64,000 nt of DNA from Hyphobacterium indicum (GCF_003129605.1 NZ_QBDX01000002.1:500347-564346); one strand, 5' to 3'; positions 1 to 7,879 are shown, counted from the stretch's first letter. The notes: generated by a model not told the origin, from the letters alone. A program made the numbers and translations.

Positions 1-251
1 CACCGGATGTCCTGTTACGCAAATTCCGCGATGCTGCACACAATTATGCCCGCTTGCTGGAGAAACATCCGGAGCTGGCAAGCCTCCCGGGTGCGAAAGC
101 GGCGCAGATATTGAAAGCCATTCCCGGTCAGTCATTGTTACGTGGCATATGGGCAATGATGGCGCAAACGCCGCTTGCGCCGATGAAAGCCCGTACAACC
201 GCCCTGAAACTCTGGCGTGCCAGCTGGGCAGCCGATGCGATTGGAAAATGA
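1..251 (+). CDS. hfsG: Glycosyltransferase C-terminus, HfsG-like (partial, 5' end outside window)
   Basis: An open frame enters from the window edge and stops with TGA at 249-251; about 82 C-terminal residues are visible, rich in Ala, Leu and Lys, with no catalytic motif left to read. The next gene starts inside its stop (ATGA overlap at 248-251), so the two are translationally coupled. In Caulobacter the holdfast deacetylase gene hfsH directly follows the family 2 glycosyltransferase gene hfsG. Every other gene of that cluster follows here in matching order, so HfsG is the natural inference. The identification rests on context, not on the visible residues. Confidence 0.5.
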   Translation, partial: PDVLLRKFRDAAHNYARLLEKHPELASLPGAKAAQILKAIPGQSLLRGIWAMMAQTPLAPMKARTTALKLWRASWAADAIGK

Positions 252-1015
252 CGGACACTGCCTACATCCCCGCCTCCGGTCTGACCGGTAAGCTCAAGCG
301 CCTGAAAGCCCGGTTTCTGGAGTGTAACCCGCTTCATTTTGCTCCGGATCAGCTCGTCGTCTCGATAACCTTTGACGATTTTCCGAAGTCGGCTTTCGAC
401 GTGGGGAAATCCGGGCTCGAAAAGCGCGGCTGGCGCGGCACATGGTATGCCTCCGCCGGATTTGCGGGGACAGACACGCATCACGGTCCGATGTTCGATG
501 CCGACCATCTTCGTCAGCTGGAAGATTCCGGCCACGAGATTGCCTGCCATACGCTCAATCATACCGATCTCGGCCGGGCGTCAGACGAAGTGGCGTGTGC
601 GCAGATAGAGGCCAATTATGAAGCGCTTGTGGATCTGGGCCTGAAATCAGGCCTTCCGGCTTTCGCCTATCCCTATGGTGAGGCATCGCCGGCCAGCAAA
701 CGCGTCCTGGCAACCCGGTTTGAAACCCTGCGCGGCGTTCGTCCGGGCATCAACAGAAAGGGGGATGACCGGAATCTGCTGAAAGCCGTTGGTGTTGATG
801 GCGGCGAAGCAGGTCTCGCGCGGGCACACGCTTTCGTCGACGAAGGCATGACCCGGCCCGGCTGGCTCATATTCTATACCCATGACATTCAGCCCTCGCC
901 CACGGAGTGGGGCTGCACGCCCGATGAATTTGCAGGATTGCTGGATCATATCCAGGCAAGCGGGGCAAAAGTCCTGCCGGTTACGCAGGCCTATCGTTGG
1001 CTGACGGCATCATAG
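248..1015 (+). CDS. hfsH: Polysaccharide deacetylase, HfsH-like
   Basis: This is a 255-residue carbohydrate esterase family 4 (NodB-fold) enzyme. Visible motifs are TFDD at residues 41-44 (catalytic base and metal ligand), the H-x3-H metal pair in HTLNH (101-105), YPYG at 141-144, and a late FYTHD histidine motif. There is no signal peptide, which fits a cytoplasmic enzyme that removes acetyl groups from polysaccharide precursors. The start at 248 is chosen because its ATGA overlaps the upstream stop; an earlier in-frame ATG at 149 would run deep into the upstream gene. In Caulobacter HfsH deacetylates holdfast N-acetylglucosamine units, which matters for adhesion and cohesion. Its 3' end overlaps the convergent polymerase gene by 25 bases. 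Confidence 0.8.
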   Translation: MTDTAYIPASGLTGKLKRLKARFLECNPLHFAPDQLVVSITFDDFPKSAFDVGKSGLEKRGWRGTWYASAGFAGTDTHHGPMFDADHLRQLEDSGHEIACHTLNHTDLGRASDEVACAQIEANYEALVDLGLKSGLPAFAYPYGEASPASKRVLATRFETLRGVRPGINRKGDDRNLLKAVGVDGGEAGLARAHAFVDEGMTRPGWLIFYTHDIQPSPTEWGCTPDEFAGLLDHIQASGAKVLPVTQAYRWLTAS

Positions 1016-2259
1016 CGCCGCGGCAAGGCCAAACGCGCAGCCGTTGCCACGAACAAGACCCAGGTCAGCGCATTGCGCTGCAGCAGATTGCTTTCCGATA
1101 TGCTGATCAAAACCACCAAAATCAGGAAAATCAGCGCCCAGAAGACTTCAGGTCCGCGAAATAGCCGGCCGCAAGCCCTTATGATTGATAGCAAGAGCGA
1201 AACCGCCATCAGGATAATCCCCGGCACACCGATACCGAGCGCAATTTCCAGCCAGCCATTGTGGGCCGTCGGCACCGGCCATTGCGTACGTTGCCGCACC
1301 CAGAAAGCCGGACCGTAGGGCGCATCCCAGAAGGCGCCGTAGCCATAACCCGTCCAGGGGCGCGCCTGAACCTGTTCGGCAAGCACCACCCAGATATCAG
1401 TGCGGCCGGTCAATGTCGGGTCCCGGCCAAGCGCCTCGATCACGGCGACAGGCGCAATGGACATCACCATGGCGGCGATGAAAGCGATCAGCCCGCCGCC
1501 GACAAGTATCAGCGCCGAAAACCCGAATCCGCGCCGTATCAGATGGATGGCGGCAATGCCGGCAATTGCCAGCATCAAGGCCAGCAGTGCCGTCTTCGAT
1601 GTCGACATCAGGACCAGTCCGGCCTGGAATGCCGCCAGCCCCCACCAGATCAATTTGTGCCGGGGCTGACAGACTGATGCTGCGAGCGCGGCCGTGGTGC
1701 CGAAGGCCATCATCGCACCAAGCGTATTTTTCTCCCACCAGATGCCTTTCCACGCACCAACATGGATGTCGTGATGAACAGCAATTCCCGGAAAGGCGAG
1801 CGACATCACTGTGCTCATTACCGCCAGAACGGAGAACACCACTGCAATCAATGTGATCAGTTCACGCCAATTGAAGCGCGACGCCAGCAACAGGCCGAAC
1901 AGGGTTGTCATGATGAGCGCAAAGCCCCGCCTTTGAGACAGGCCGGAATCGACAGACCACAGGAATGACGCGAAGCACAACAAGGACAGGATCAGAATGA
2001 TCGGCGTCCGCCACATGACGTCCAGCGTGCGGGCTGGTGTAATCGCCATCCAGGCAATCGTCAGGGCATAGACGGGCAACCACATCACCTGCAGCAATGT
2101 GCTCTCTTCGGATTCCGGCGAATTGGCCAGAAGCGGGCCAAGCAATCCCTGCGACACCAGAAACAGCACGATACCGGCGAGGAAAAATTCCATTGGCCGC
2201 AGCACATTCATCCGCGGCGCTGCACGCAAATTGTGGATATGAGTGCTGACGTCCGTCAA
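991..2259 (-). CDS. hfsC: Polysaccharide polymerase, O-antigen ligase/Wzy family, HfsC-like
   Basis: This is a 422-residue integral membrane protein with about ten hydrophobic segments. It carries the O-antigen ligase (Wzy/WaaL) signature near residue 320: a large periplasmic loop ending in TAHNGWLEIALGIGVPG. It would polymerise lipid-linked repeat units on the periplasmic face of the inner membrane. Its start overlaps the stop of the upstream hfsB-like gene by four bases (ATGA), so hfsA-hfsB-hfsC form one minus-strand operon. In Caulobacter, HfsC and HfsI are partly redundant holdfast polymerases. The family assignment is firm; the holdfast role comes from gene order. Confidence 0.75.
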   Translation of the reverse strand: MTDVSTHIHNLRAAPRMNVLRPMEFFLAGIVLFLVSQGLLGPLLANSPESEESTLLQVMWLPVYALTIAWMAITPARTLDVMWRTPIILILSLLCFASFLWSVDSGLSQRRGFALIMTTLFGLLLASRFNWRELITLIAVVFSVLAVMSTVMSLAFPGIAVHHDIHVGAWKGIWWEKNTLGAMMAFGTTAALAASVCQPRHKLIWWGLAAFQAGLVLMSTSKTALLALMLAIAGIAAIHLIRRGFGFSALILVGGGLIAFIAAMVMSIAPVAVIEALGRDPTLTGRTDIWVVLAEQVQARPWTGYGYGAFWDAPYGPAFWVRQRTQWPVPTAHNGWLEIALGIGVPGIILMAVSLLLSIIRACGRLFRGPEVFWALIFLILVVLISISESNLLQRNALTWVLFVATAARLALPRRYDAVSQR

Positions 2260-2933
2260 GCGGCGCGCCGCGACACAATACGCGACCGGTTGCAGACAAT
2301 TCCCGCGACAATGCCACCGCGGCGTTCAATCGCCTCCCGGCGCGCGGCGATGGACCGTTCATTCCAGCTGCCTTCATCGGCAACCAGGATGACACCATCA
2401 GCATCCGCGGCCACAGGTAAGATGGCGCGGCTGGCCCCGGGCGCATCAATCACGGCAAGATCGATGCTGCCGCGAACCGCATTCCAGTACTCCCGGGCAT
2501 TTCCGAATTCAAGGCGCTCCACCCCCGAACGGGCGCGTTGGAATTCGGTGACATAGAGGTGCTTTGTTGAGCAATCCTTGGCCACCAGACGGGCACGGGC
2601 GCCATGCGGTTCAGCGCGCCAGAATGCATTGCGTCCGAAGGAGGCATCAAAAACGTTTGCATCAGGACGCGCCAGCGCCCGTGCATGCGAATTGCGGGCA
2701 AAGTCGAGATCAAAGAGCCAGACACCGCGGCGCGACCTTTCCGCAGCGACGCGTGCAAATTCACGGGCGATGGTCGAGGTGCCGGCGCGTTTACTGGCCC
2801 CGAGAAACATCAGCACGCGCCCCTTGCCGCCGGGCCGTGCGATCGGCTCCAGCTGGTCCACCAGTGCCTGCATTTCAAAAGAAAGATCAACCATCGAATC
2901 GCCGCGAATCATTATTGAGACCGCAGCATTCAC
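2256..2933 (-). CDS. hfsB: P-loop ATPase-like capsule/holdfast assembly protein, HfsB-like
   Basis: This is a 225-residue protein with the fold of CpsD/Wzc-C-terminal bacterial tyrosine kinases: a P-loop region GASKRAGTST at residues 45-54, WLFDLDFAR (Walker A' like) and LAVIDAPG (Walker B like). Two things differ from a true BY-kinase. The P-loop ends GTST, so the usual lysine of GK(S/T) is missing, and there is no tyrosine-rich tail (the protein ends in Arg/Ala). It is probably a regulatory or structural partner of the Wzz-like protein encoded just upstream. Starts at 2933 or at the internal Met14 (2894) are both possible. It sits between the hfsA-like and hfsC-like genes. Confidence 0.65.
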   Translation of the reverse strand: MNAAVSIMIRGDSMVDLSFEMQALVDQLEPIARPGGKGRVLMFLGASKRAGTSTIAREFARVAAERSRRGVWLFDLDFARNSHARALARPDANVFDASFGRNAFWRAEPHGARARLVAKDCSTKHLYVTEFQRARSGVERLEFGNAREYWNAVRGSIDLAVIDAPGASRAILPVAADADGVILVADEGSWNERSIAARREAIERRGGIVAGIVCNRSRIVSRRAA

Positions 2934-2941
2934 CGCATCGG

Positions 2942-4468
2942 TTAACGGCGGCCCAACGCACTGCCCCTGTCCGGCATTCGGGCCAGAACCGGGACACCGG
3001 CAACACGGGACGGCATCGGACCGATGGCGTCCGTCAAATCCGCAGTCTGTGTGCGCTGCTGAACAGGGCGTGCCTGGGCACCCGGCCCGACATGGCGCGA
3101 CCAGTAGCCACGCAGCAATCCCATCAGGATGGCGGTCCCAGCGGCAAAAACAAAAGCCGCGGCGACACCCAGTTTTTTCAGCGACGAACCCTCGGCCGGT
3201 GCGAATGCCCGCTCGACAATACGCACGGCGTCCGCACTGCCCGGTGCCAGCGATTGCCGGGCTTCAGCCTCGGCCTGCTGGGTCGCCAGTGATGTCGCCG
3301 CGGCCGCCGTCGCCGCAACATCCTGCGCAAGCCGGCGATAGTCAGGCGCAAGGCTGCGCAGCCTGGAAATTTCGCTTTCGGCCGCCGATAGTTGTGCGGA
3401 AATGGCGCGGGCACGCGTAGCCTCGGCCGCGGCTACCGATTCAAGCCGCATTTGCTCCTGAACAAGGCCCTGCCGGACCGTATTCACGCCGGTCCGCCTC
3501 TGTCCGAGCCCCTCCACACCGCCCCCGGCGATGAAGTCTTCCAGTTCGGCAATTTCGCGATCCAGCGCGACAACGGGGGGAGCGGTTTCAAGATACCGCG
3601 ACAACAGGCTTTCACGCTCCAGCCGATTCTCGATCAGGAGGTTTTCGGCGCTGCTTTCGACATAGAGGTCTATATTTTCCGGCATTTCCGCGACGCGCTG
3701 CGCGATCGCGGAAGCGGCTGCAGAGGCGGCCTGACGTTCCGACTGGGCCGTCGCCAAAGATGTTTGCAGTGCCGCTATTTGCGTCAGGAGCGCTGCAATA
3801 TCGGATTCATATTCCGTGATATCGTTTTCCGTCAGAAACCGGTCGAGCGCGTCGAGCGCGGCAGTATAGGCCTGATCCGATTGTAGCCGGCGATCCGCGA
3901 CGCCCGTCGCGCCATCACCGGTCAGAACGACCTGGCGATACTCCAGATAGGCATCGACAATGGCGTTCAACACCGTTTCGGCGCGCTCGGGACTATCGGC
4001 TTCTAGAACCGGTATCAGCACCGAAGCATTGGGCGCACGAACGACCGAAAAGCTCTGCCGCATGGCCCGCAGGGCAAGGGCTTCCGAGCCCCCTTCCGGC
4101 AAAACAGCAGCCGGACCGATATTCTCAAGCGCGATCCGCCGCACGGTTTCCGAATTCATGATTTCGGATTCCGACTGCATCACCTGTTCTATGATAAAGC
4201 CGTCCCCAGAGCCAGCCGCACCAGGTGTAAGATCCTCATCATCAAGCAGGACGAGCAACCGTGCCCGCGCCTCGTATGTCTTGTTCAGCAGGAGGAATGA
4301 CGCGGCCGCACCTGCCACAAACAGGACCAGAAAAACCGCAATGATCATGCCACGTTGCGACCAGATCATTTCGATCAGATCATACAGGTCCAGCTCCCGC
4401 CTTTCATCCCGGGGATGAGGATGATCGCTGGGCGGTCTGGAACCGGTTCCGGTGTGGCTTCGACTCAT
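2942..4468 (-). CDS. hfsA: Chain-length determinant (Wzz/GNVR family), HfsA-like
   Basis: This 508-residue inner-membrane co-polymerase opens with a polar, Arg-rich tail, followed by a Wzz domain with the first membrane helix at about residues 35-60. A long periplasmic coiled-coil region rich in Ala, Glu, Arg and Gln follows, then a second membrane helix near residues 432-452 and a short cytoplasmic tail without a fused kinase domain. The P-loop partner is encoded separately just downstream. Length and position match Caulobacter HfsA, which works with HfsD in holdfast polysaccharide export. It is the first gene of the minus-strand hfsA-hfsB-hfsC operon and is divergent from the export-channel gene hfsD. 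Confidence 0.75.
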   Translation of the reverse strand: MSRSHTGTGSRPPSDHPHPRDERRELDLYDLIEMIWSQRGMIIAVFLVLFVAGAAASFLLLNKTYEARARLLVLLDDEDLTPGAAGSGDGFIIEQVMQSESEIMNSETVRRIALENIGPAAVLPEGGSEALALRAMRQSFSVVRAPNASVLIPVLEADSPERAETVLNAIVDAYLEYRQVVLTGDGATGVADRRLQSDQAYTAALDALDRFLTENDITEYESDIAALLTQIAALQTSLATAQSERQAASAAASAIAQRVAEMPENIDLYVESSAENLLIENRLERESLLSRYLETAPPVVALDREIAELEDFIAGGGVEGLGQRRTGVNTVRQGLVQEQMRLESVAAAEATRARAISAQLSAAESEISRLRSLAPDYRRLAQDVAATAAAATSLATQQAEAEARQSLAPGSADAVRIVERAFAPAEGSSLKKLGVAAAFVFAAGTAILMGLLRGYWSRHVGPGAQARPVQQRTQTADLTDAIGPMPSRVAGVPVLARMPDRGSALGRR

Positions 4469-4493
4469 GAAAGCGAGAAAAACGGTGTCCGGT

Positions 4494-4508
4494 TTAATTT
4501 TTCATTAT
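4494..4508. promoter_or_regulatory. CtrA-like box between hfsA and hfsD
   Basis: The 95-base divergent gap between hfsA and hfsD contains TTAA-N7-TTAT. This is one mismatch from the Caulobacter CtrA full-site consensus TTAA-N7-TTAA. The box lies 26 bases upstream of the hfsA start and 55 bases upstream of the hfsD start. A small hairpin (GAACC-GCGAAA-GGTTC, about 4511-4526) follows it. The match is visible in the sequence; regulation by CtrA is inferred. Confidence 0.35.
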
Positions 4509-4563
4509 CCGAACCGCGAAAGGTTCTTGTTCAGGTAAGAAATAGCCAAGTGAGTCTCCATCA

Positions 4564-5355
4564 ATGCGAATTTCCGTTCTGATACTGGCCCTCTGTCTTG
4601 CAGGTTGTGGGACGGCTCGAACGGTCACAAATGCTGTCACCTCCCCTTTCAGTGGCGAGCGCGAACCTGATTATTGGAGCTACGCAAGTGCGCGTCCGGA
4701 AGGGTCCGTCGCACCGGCCAGCTGGAACAATATCGAATTTGTGGAATGGCGGTCAGCGGATCCGGCCTTCCGGCTCTATCCGGGGGATGCCATTGATGTC
4801 ACCGTCCATACCGCCAGCGAATTGAACCGCACCGCAACCATTGGCCCGGACGGACGGGTCAATCTGCCATTGGCCGGACGTGTGATGGTGGCCGGGCGAA
4901 CCGATTCCGAGGCTGCCAGCGTCATCGCTGACGCCTATACGACCATGCTTCGCAATCCGATTGTGGAAGTGACCGCAACAAGCTTTGCGGCGCAGAACAT
5001 AATTGTCGGGGGTCAGGTTGCCACACCCGGCATGTATGAGATGCCGTCGCGCATCGGCGCACTTGAAGCCATAATGCTGGCAGGCGGTTTTCGCGATTCC
5101 GCCGCCCGTGGCGATGTCGTCATACTCAGACGCGCCCCGTCGGGCGATGGCCTGATGATGCGCACGGTCAATCTGCATCGCGCCCTGCGGGGAGACGGTC
5201 AGGCTGACCCCTTCCCCCTGCAGCGCTATGATATCGTTTTCGTGCCACGCTCGACGATCTCCGAAGTCACATTGTTCGTCGAACAATATGTCTACGGAAT
5301 TCTGCCGCTCGACCAGGCGTTTTCATTCGCCATTGCGAACGCGATCAACAATTAG
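4564..5355 (+). CDS. hfsD: Outer-membrane polysaccharide export protein (Wza family), HfsD-like
   Basis: This is a 263-residue lipoprotein. The signal peptide ends in the lipobox LAGC with Cys15 as the lipidation site. A polysaccharide-export (PES) domain lies at about residues 60-145, with YPGDAIDVTVH and GPDGRVNLPLAG visible, followed by an SLBB domain around 150-240 (IVGGQVATPGMYEMPSRIGA). It would form the outer-membrane and periplasmic channel for the polymer made by the neighbouring hfs products. It is transcribed away from hfsA. No strong Shine-Dalgarno sequence precedes this ATG, but the signal peptide fixes the start well. Confidence 0.8.
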   Translation: MRISVLILALCLAGCGTARTVTNAVTSPFSGEREPDYWSYASARPEGSVAPASWNNIEFVEWRSADPAFRLYPGDAIDVTVHTASELNRTATIGPDGRVNLPLAGRVMVAGRTDSEAASVIADAYTTMLRNPIVEVTATSFAAQNIIVGGQVATPGMYEMPSRIGALEAIMLAGGFRDSAARGDVVILRRAPSGDGLMMRTVNLHRALRGDGQADPFPLQRYDIVFVPRSTISEVTLFVEQYVYGILPLDQAFSFAIANAINN

Positions 5356-5365
5356 CCCAGTCAGT

Positions 5366-5650
5366 CTAGTGACGTGTGCTCAGCCATTCACGCGCCGCGC
5401 GCTGGGCCGCTGAAATCTGCATCATGTCCATCTCGTCCGAGATTTCCTGACGATAGTATTTCGCGGCGTCACAGCCCATCAGTGTCGCGAGATTGAACCA
5501 TTTGTGGGCTTCCACATAATCCACCGTACCACCCTGGCCGGTCGAATAGAGAAGTCCGAGTTTGCAGAGATCCTCGCCCGTCGGGTCTGTATTGACCACA
5601 TTGTGCGCCTGCGCCGTTTCCACATCAGTGAAAGCCATTTTGGCCCCCAT
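5366..5650 (-). CDS. Small Sel1-repeat protein
   Basis: This is a 94-residue protein with one or two Sel1-like (TPR-related) helical repeats: LGLLYSTGQGG and VEAHKWFNLATLMG. No signal peptide is visible, so it is probably cytoplasmic and mediates protein-protein contacts. Starts at 5650 (MGAK) or 5638 (MAFT) are both possible. It converges with hfsD, leaving 10 bases between stops. Similar short SEL1 proteins are common in alphaproteobacteria, but I do not know a specific function. Confidence 0.7.
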   Translation of the reverse strand: MGAKMAFTDVETAQAHNVVNTDPTGEDLCKLGLLYSTGQGGTVDYVEAHKWFNLATLMGCDAAKYYRQEISDEMDMMQISAAQRAAREWLSTRH

Positions 5651-6019
5651 TTCTGGCTCTCATGCCCGGCTTGGTGCCGGATTGGCTATGAGAGCGATCC
5701 ACCCAATGCCCTGAGCCTTCTGGCCTCGGACAGTCAGGAGAATCACCTCAGGGGTTTGCTATAAGGTTAAGAAAAGTCAGGGTTAATCGATTTATTTGGT
5801 TTATTTCCGTTAGGGAGTCTTGAGATCGGTTAAGCGGTCTGAATCAGGTCTGAATCGCGCAACCGACTCCTTACCGGAGGCACCGGTCTTGTTAGGATTG
5901 GTCGCCAAATCCTTTCCGGCGGTCAGTGACTGAAGCTGCGGCAATCAGCGTAATCGTGCCTGCGCTCTTGCACTGATTTATTCTGGCAGTATGAAAACGC
6001 GAATTCTCGCAGGTGCCCG
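5651..6019. other. 369-base non-coding gap with repeated TTAACC half-sites
   Basis: No convincing gene lies in this divergent gap. GGTTAA (TTAACC on the other strand) occurs at 5765-5770, 5781-5786 and 5828-5833. A 10-base direct repeat, GGTCTGAATC, occurs at 5836-5845 and 5847-5856, an 11-base period. An ACCGG/CCGGT inverted repeat spans 5873-5887. A weak candidate promoter for the downstream oxygenase is TTGCAC at 5968 with TATGAA at 5990 (16-base spacer). AGGTG just before 6020 can act as a ribosome-binding site. Confidence 0.5.
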
Positions 6020-6964
6020 ATGACAGAGCAGATCATACCGCCCGTATCGCTGACGCTGGACGACACGCATCCGGATGTATTCGCAGCAGAGCTGGGCGAG
6101 GAGTTTCGCCGCTTCGGTTTCGCTGTCATCTCGGATCACGGACTCGACCAGTCACTGATTGACGAGGCCCTGGACAAGGCGAAAGCCTTTTTCGCGCTGC
6201 CGCCAGACGTCAAATCCCGCTACCACATCAAGGGCGGCGCGGGGCAGCGGGGCTATACCCCCTTCGGACGGGAAGCTGCGAAAGGCGTCGAGGCGATCGA
6301 CCTGAAAGAATTCTGGCATGTGGGACGGGACCTGCCACCGGGGCACCCCTACGCCGCCATCATGCCCGTCAATCTCGTGCCTGAGGAAGTCGATGGCTGG
6401 GAGGCGGTTATGCGTCTCTACACTGCACTCGACCAGCTGGGCATACGCCTGCTGCGCGCTGTCGCCCGCGATCTGGGCCTTGACGAGTATTTCTTTGATG
6501 ATCCGGTCAGGGACGGCAATTCGATCCTGCGCCTACTCCACTATCCGGCCCAGGAGAGTGTATTACCCGAGGGATCGATCCGCGCCGCCGCGCATGAAGA
6601 CATCAACGCGATCACACTTCTGCTGGGCGCCGAGGAAGCGGGCCTCCAGGTCATCGACCGCCGGACCGGTGAATGGATTGACATCAATCCGCCCGCCGGC
6701 TGCCTCGTAATCAATGTCGGGGACATGTTGCAACGCCTGACGAACAACCGGCTGCCCTCAACCACACACCGGGTCGTCAATCCCGCTCCCGAGCGGCAGA
6801 AATACGCGCGGTATTCCCTTCCCTTCTTTCTGCATTTCCGGCCGGATTACAGGATCCGGACGCTTGAATCCTGCATTAGCCCGGATCATCCGGATCAATA
6901 TCCGGAACCGATCACGGCGCAGGACTATTTGCTGGAAAGGTTGCGGGAAATCCGCCTGCTCTGA
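6020..6964 (+). CDS. 2-oxoglutarate/Fe(II)-dependent oxygenase, isopenicillin N synthase-like
   Basis: This is a 314-residue enzyme of the DIOX_N plus 2OG-FeII_Oxy type. The iron triad is visible as H192-x-D194 (AAHEDINAITLL) and H250 (STTHRVVNP). The 2-oxoglutarate/substrate clamp is R264-Y-S266 (ARYSLPFF). The N-terminal DIOX_N region includes the typical GFAVISDHGLD. The family hydroxylates, desaturates or cyclises small molecules in the cytoplasm; the substrate cannot be told from sequence. It stands alone, with no biosynthetic partners nearby. Caulobacterales often carry such stand-alone copies. Confidence 0.8.
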   Translation: MTEQIIPPVSLTLDDTHPDVFAAELGEEFRRFGFAVISDHGLDQSLIDEALDKAKAFFALPPDVKSRYHIKGGAGQRGYTPFGREAAKGVEAIDLKEFWHVGRDLPPGHPYAAIMPVNLVPEEVDGWEAVMRLYTALDQLGIRLLRAVARDLGLDEYFFDDPVRDGNSILRLLHYPAQESVLPEGSIRAAAHEDINAITLLLGAEEAGLQVIDRRTGEWIDINPPAGCLVINVGDMLQRLTNNRLPSTTHRVVNPAPERQKYARYSLPFFLHFRPDYRIRTLESCISPDHPDQYPEPITAQDYLLERLREIRLL

Positions 6965-6979
6965 TCAAGGCACATGCGT

Positions 6980-7117
6980 CTACAGGGTGGTTGACCACAT
7001 GAGCAGGCCCAGGCCGATTGAGGATCCTGCACCGACAAGTGTCAGCGCCACACCATTCTCTTTCCAGTCCTGACCGTTTTTGAGGCGGCGAGCTGAATTG
7101 CGAACCTTGTTGAACAC
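6980..7117 (-). CDS. Small single-span membrane protein with GTG start
   Basis: This is a 45-residue protein with a basic N-terminus (NKVRNSARRLKNGQDWKENG) and one hydrophobic helix (VALTLVGAGSSIGLGLLMW). The GTG start at 7117 is chosen because GGAGG sits 6 bases upstream; a longer frame from 7207 would begin with Cys-rich, unlikely sequence and lacks such a site. The positive-inside rule puts the N-terminus in the cytoplasm. No family is recognised. It lies between the oxygenase and DUF4199 genes, close to a second 45-residue single-span protein at 8365-8502. Confidence 0.6.
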   Translation of the reverse strand: MFNKVRNSARRLKNGQDWKENGVALTLVGAGSSIGLGLLMWSTTL

Positions 7118-7160
7118 GGGAAACCTCCATTGCTTTCGCAGGTGGAGATAGTCACGCGGA

Positions 7161-7172
7161 TTGTTGCAACAA
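7161..7172. promoter_or_regulatory. Perfect 12-base palindrome, possible operator
   Basis: TTGTTGCAACAA is a perfect palindrome located 44 bases upstream of the GTG start of the small membrane protein and downstream of the DUF4199 gene. Its size and position suit a dimeric regulator's operator. No cognate regulator is known, and it could occur by chance. Confidence 0.25.
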
Positions 7173-7228
7173 GGGCTTTTTCTGACCTGATGAACCCCAA
7201 TTTTCAAAAGGTTATTATCACAACCGCG

Positions 7229-7765
7229 TCAGGCTTGCGGCCTGTGTGGCAAGATTTTGGGGTTACGCAGTATACCGGCTGAAATGAGCGAGATCAGCAA
7301 TCCCACAGGCAGGATTTCCGCAAGCGTAAGCGGTATGCGGAACCACCAATGCGCGTAGTTGTCGGCCATTCCCTGCATTTGCGTCCGGAAAGCGGCGATC
7401 TCGGCGGCTGACGCACCTGCAGCCTCGCGCGCGGCGATCTCGGCTTCGATATAATTCGCCATCCAGTTTCCGTCCGTGGTCGCCAGATAGGTCTCCCACG
7501 CAGCCACATAGAAAAGCCCGGCAACCAGCGACACCAGAATGCCAAGACCCAGCGCCGGCCAGAATTTTATGACGCCGCCATTTTCCTTGTCGCGATACCG
7601 CTTGACCGCGACAAATATGAAGGACAGTGCGATCAGCATGCTCAGATAGCCAAACAGCATCGAGCCGCCGCCATTCTCTCCGGCCAGCAGCGTCACGCCC
7701 AGCCACAGCATGCCCGCAACCAGCATCCCCGAAATGCTCCCGAATATCAGAATGTACCGGATCAT
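7229..7765 (-). CDS. DUF4199-type membrane protein
   Basis: This is a 178-residue inner-membrane protein with four hydrophobic segments: about residues 5-27, 38-55, 68-90 and 145-165. A hydrophilic, Ala/Glu-rich loop lies between the third and fourth. The pattern matches DUF4199, a family of unknown function. A good ribosome-binding site (AAGGGGA, 5 bases before ATG) supports the start. It lies 114 bases downstream of a membrane-tethered LuxR-type regulator on the same strand, and the two probably work together. Confidence 0.65.
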   Translation of the reverse strand: MIRYILIFGSISGMLVAGMLWLGVTLLAGENGGGSMLFGYLSMLIALSFIFVAVKRYRDKENGGVIKFWPALGLGILVSLVAGLFYVAAWETYLATTDGNWMANYIEAEIAAREAAGASAAEIAAFRTQMQGMADNYAHWWFRIPLTLAEILPVGLLISLISAGILRNPKILPHRPQA

Positions 7766-7879
7766 CGTGTTCCCCTTTCACGGCAGATGAAATGACAATG
7801 CCGGGCTTTCAGCCATACTTCTCGGCCGCACACATCACCCGAATGGGTGAATTCAGCAAATTCACCGCTTCGTACAGGC

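Noticed and set aside
5765..5786. TTAA ... TTAA as a full CtrA site
   Set aside because: The spacing is 12 bases, not the 7 of the consensus; only half-site status is claimed.
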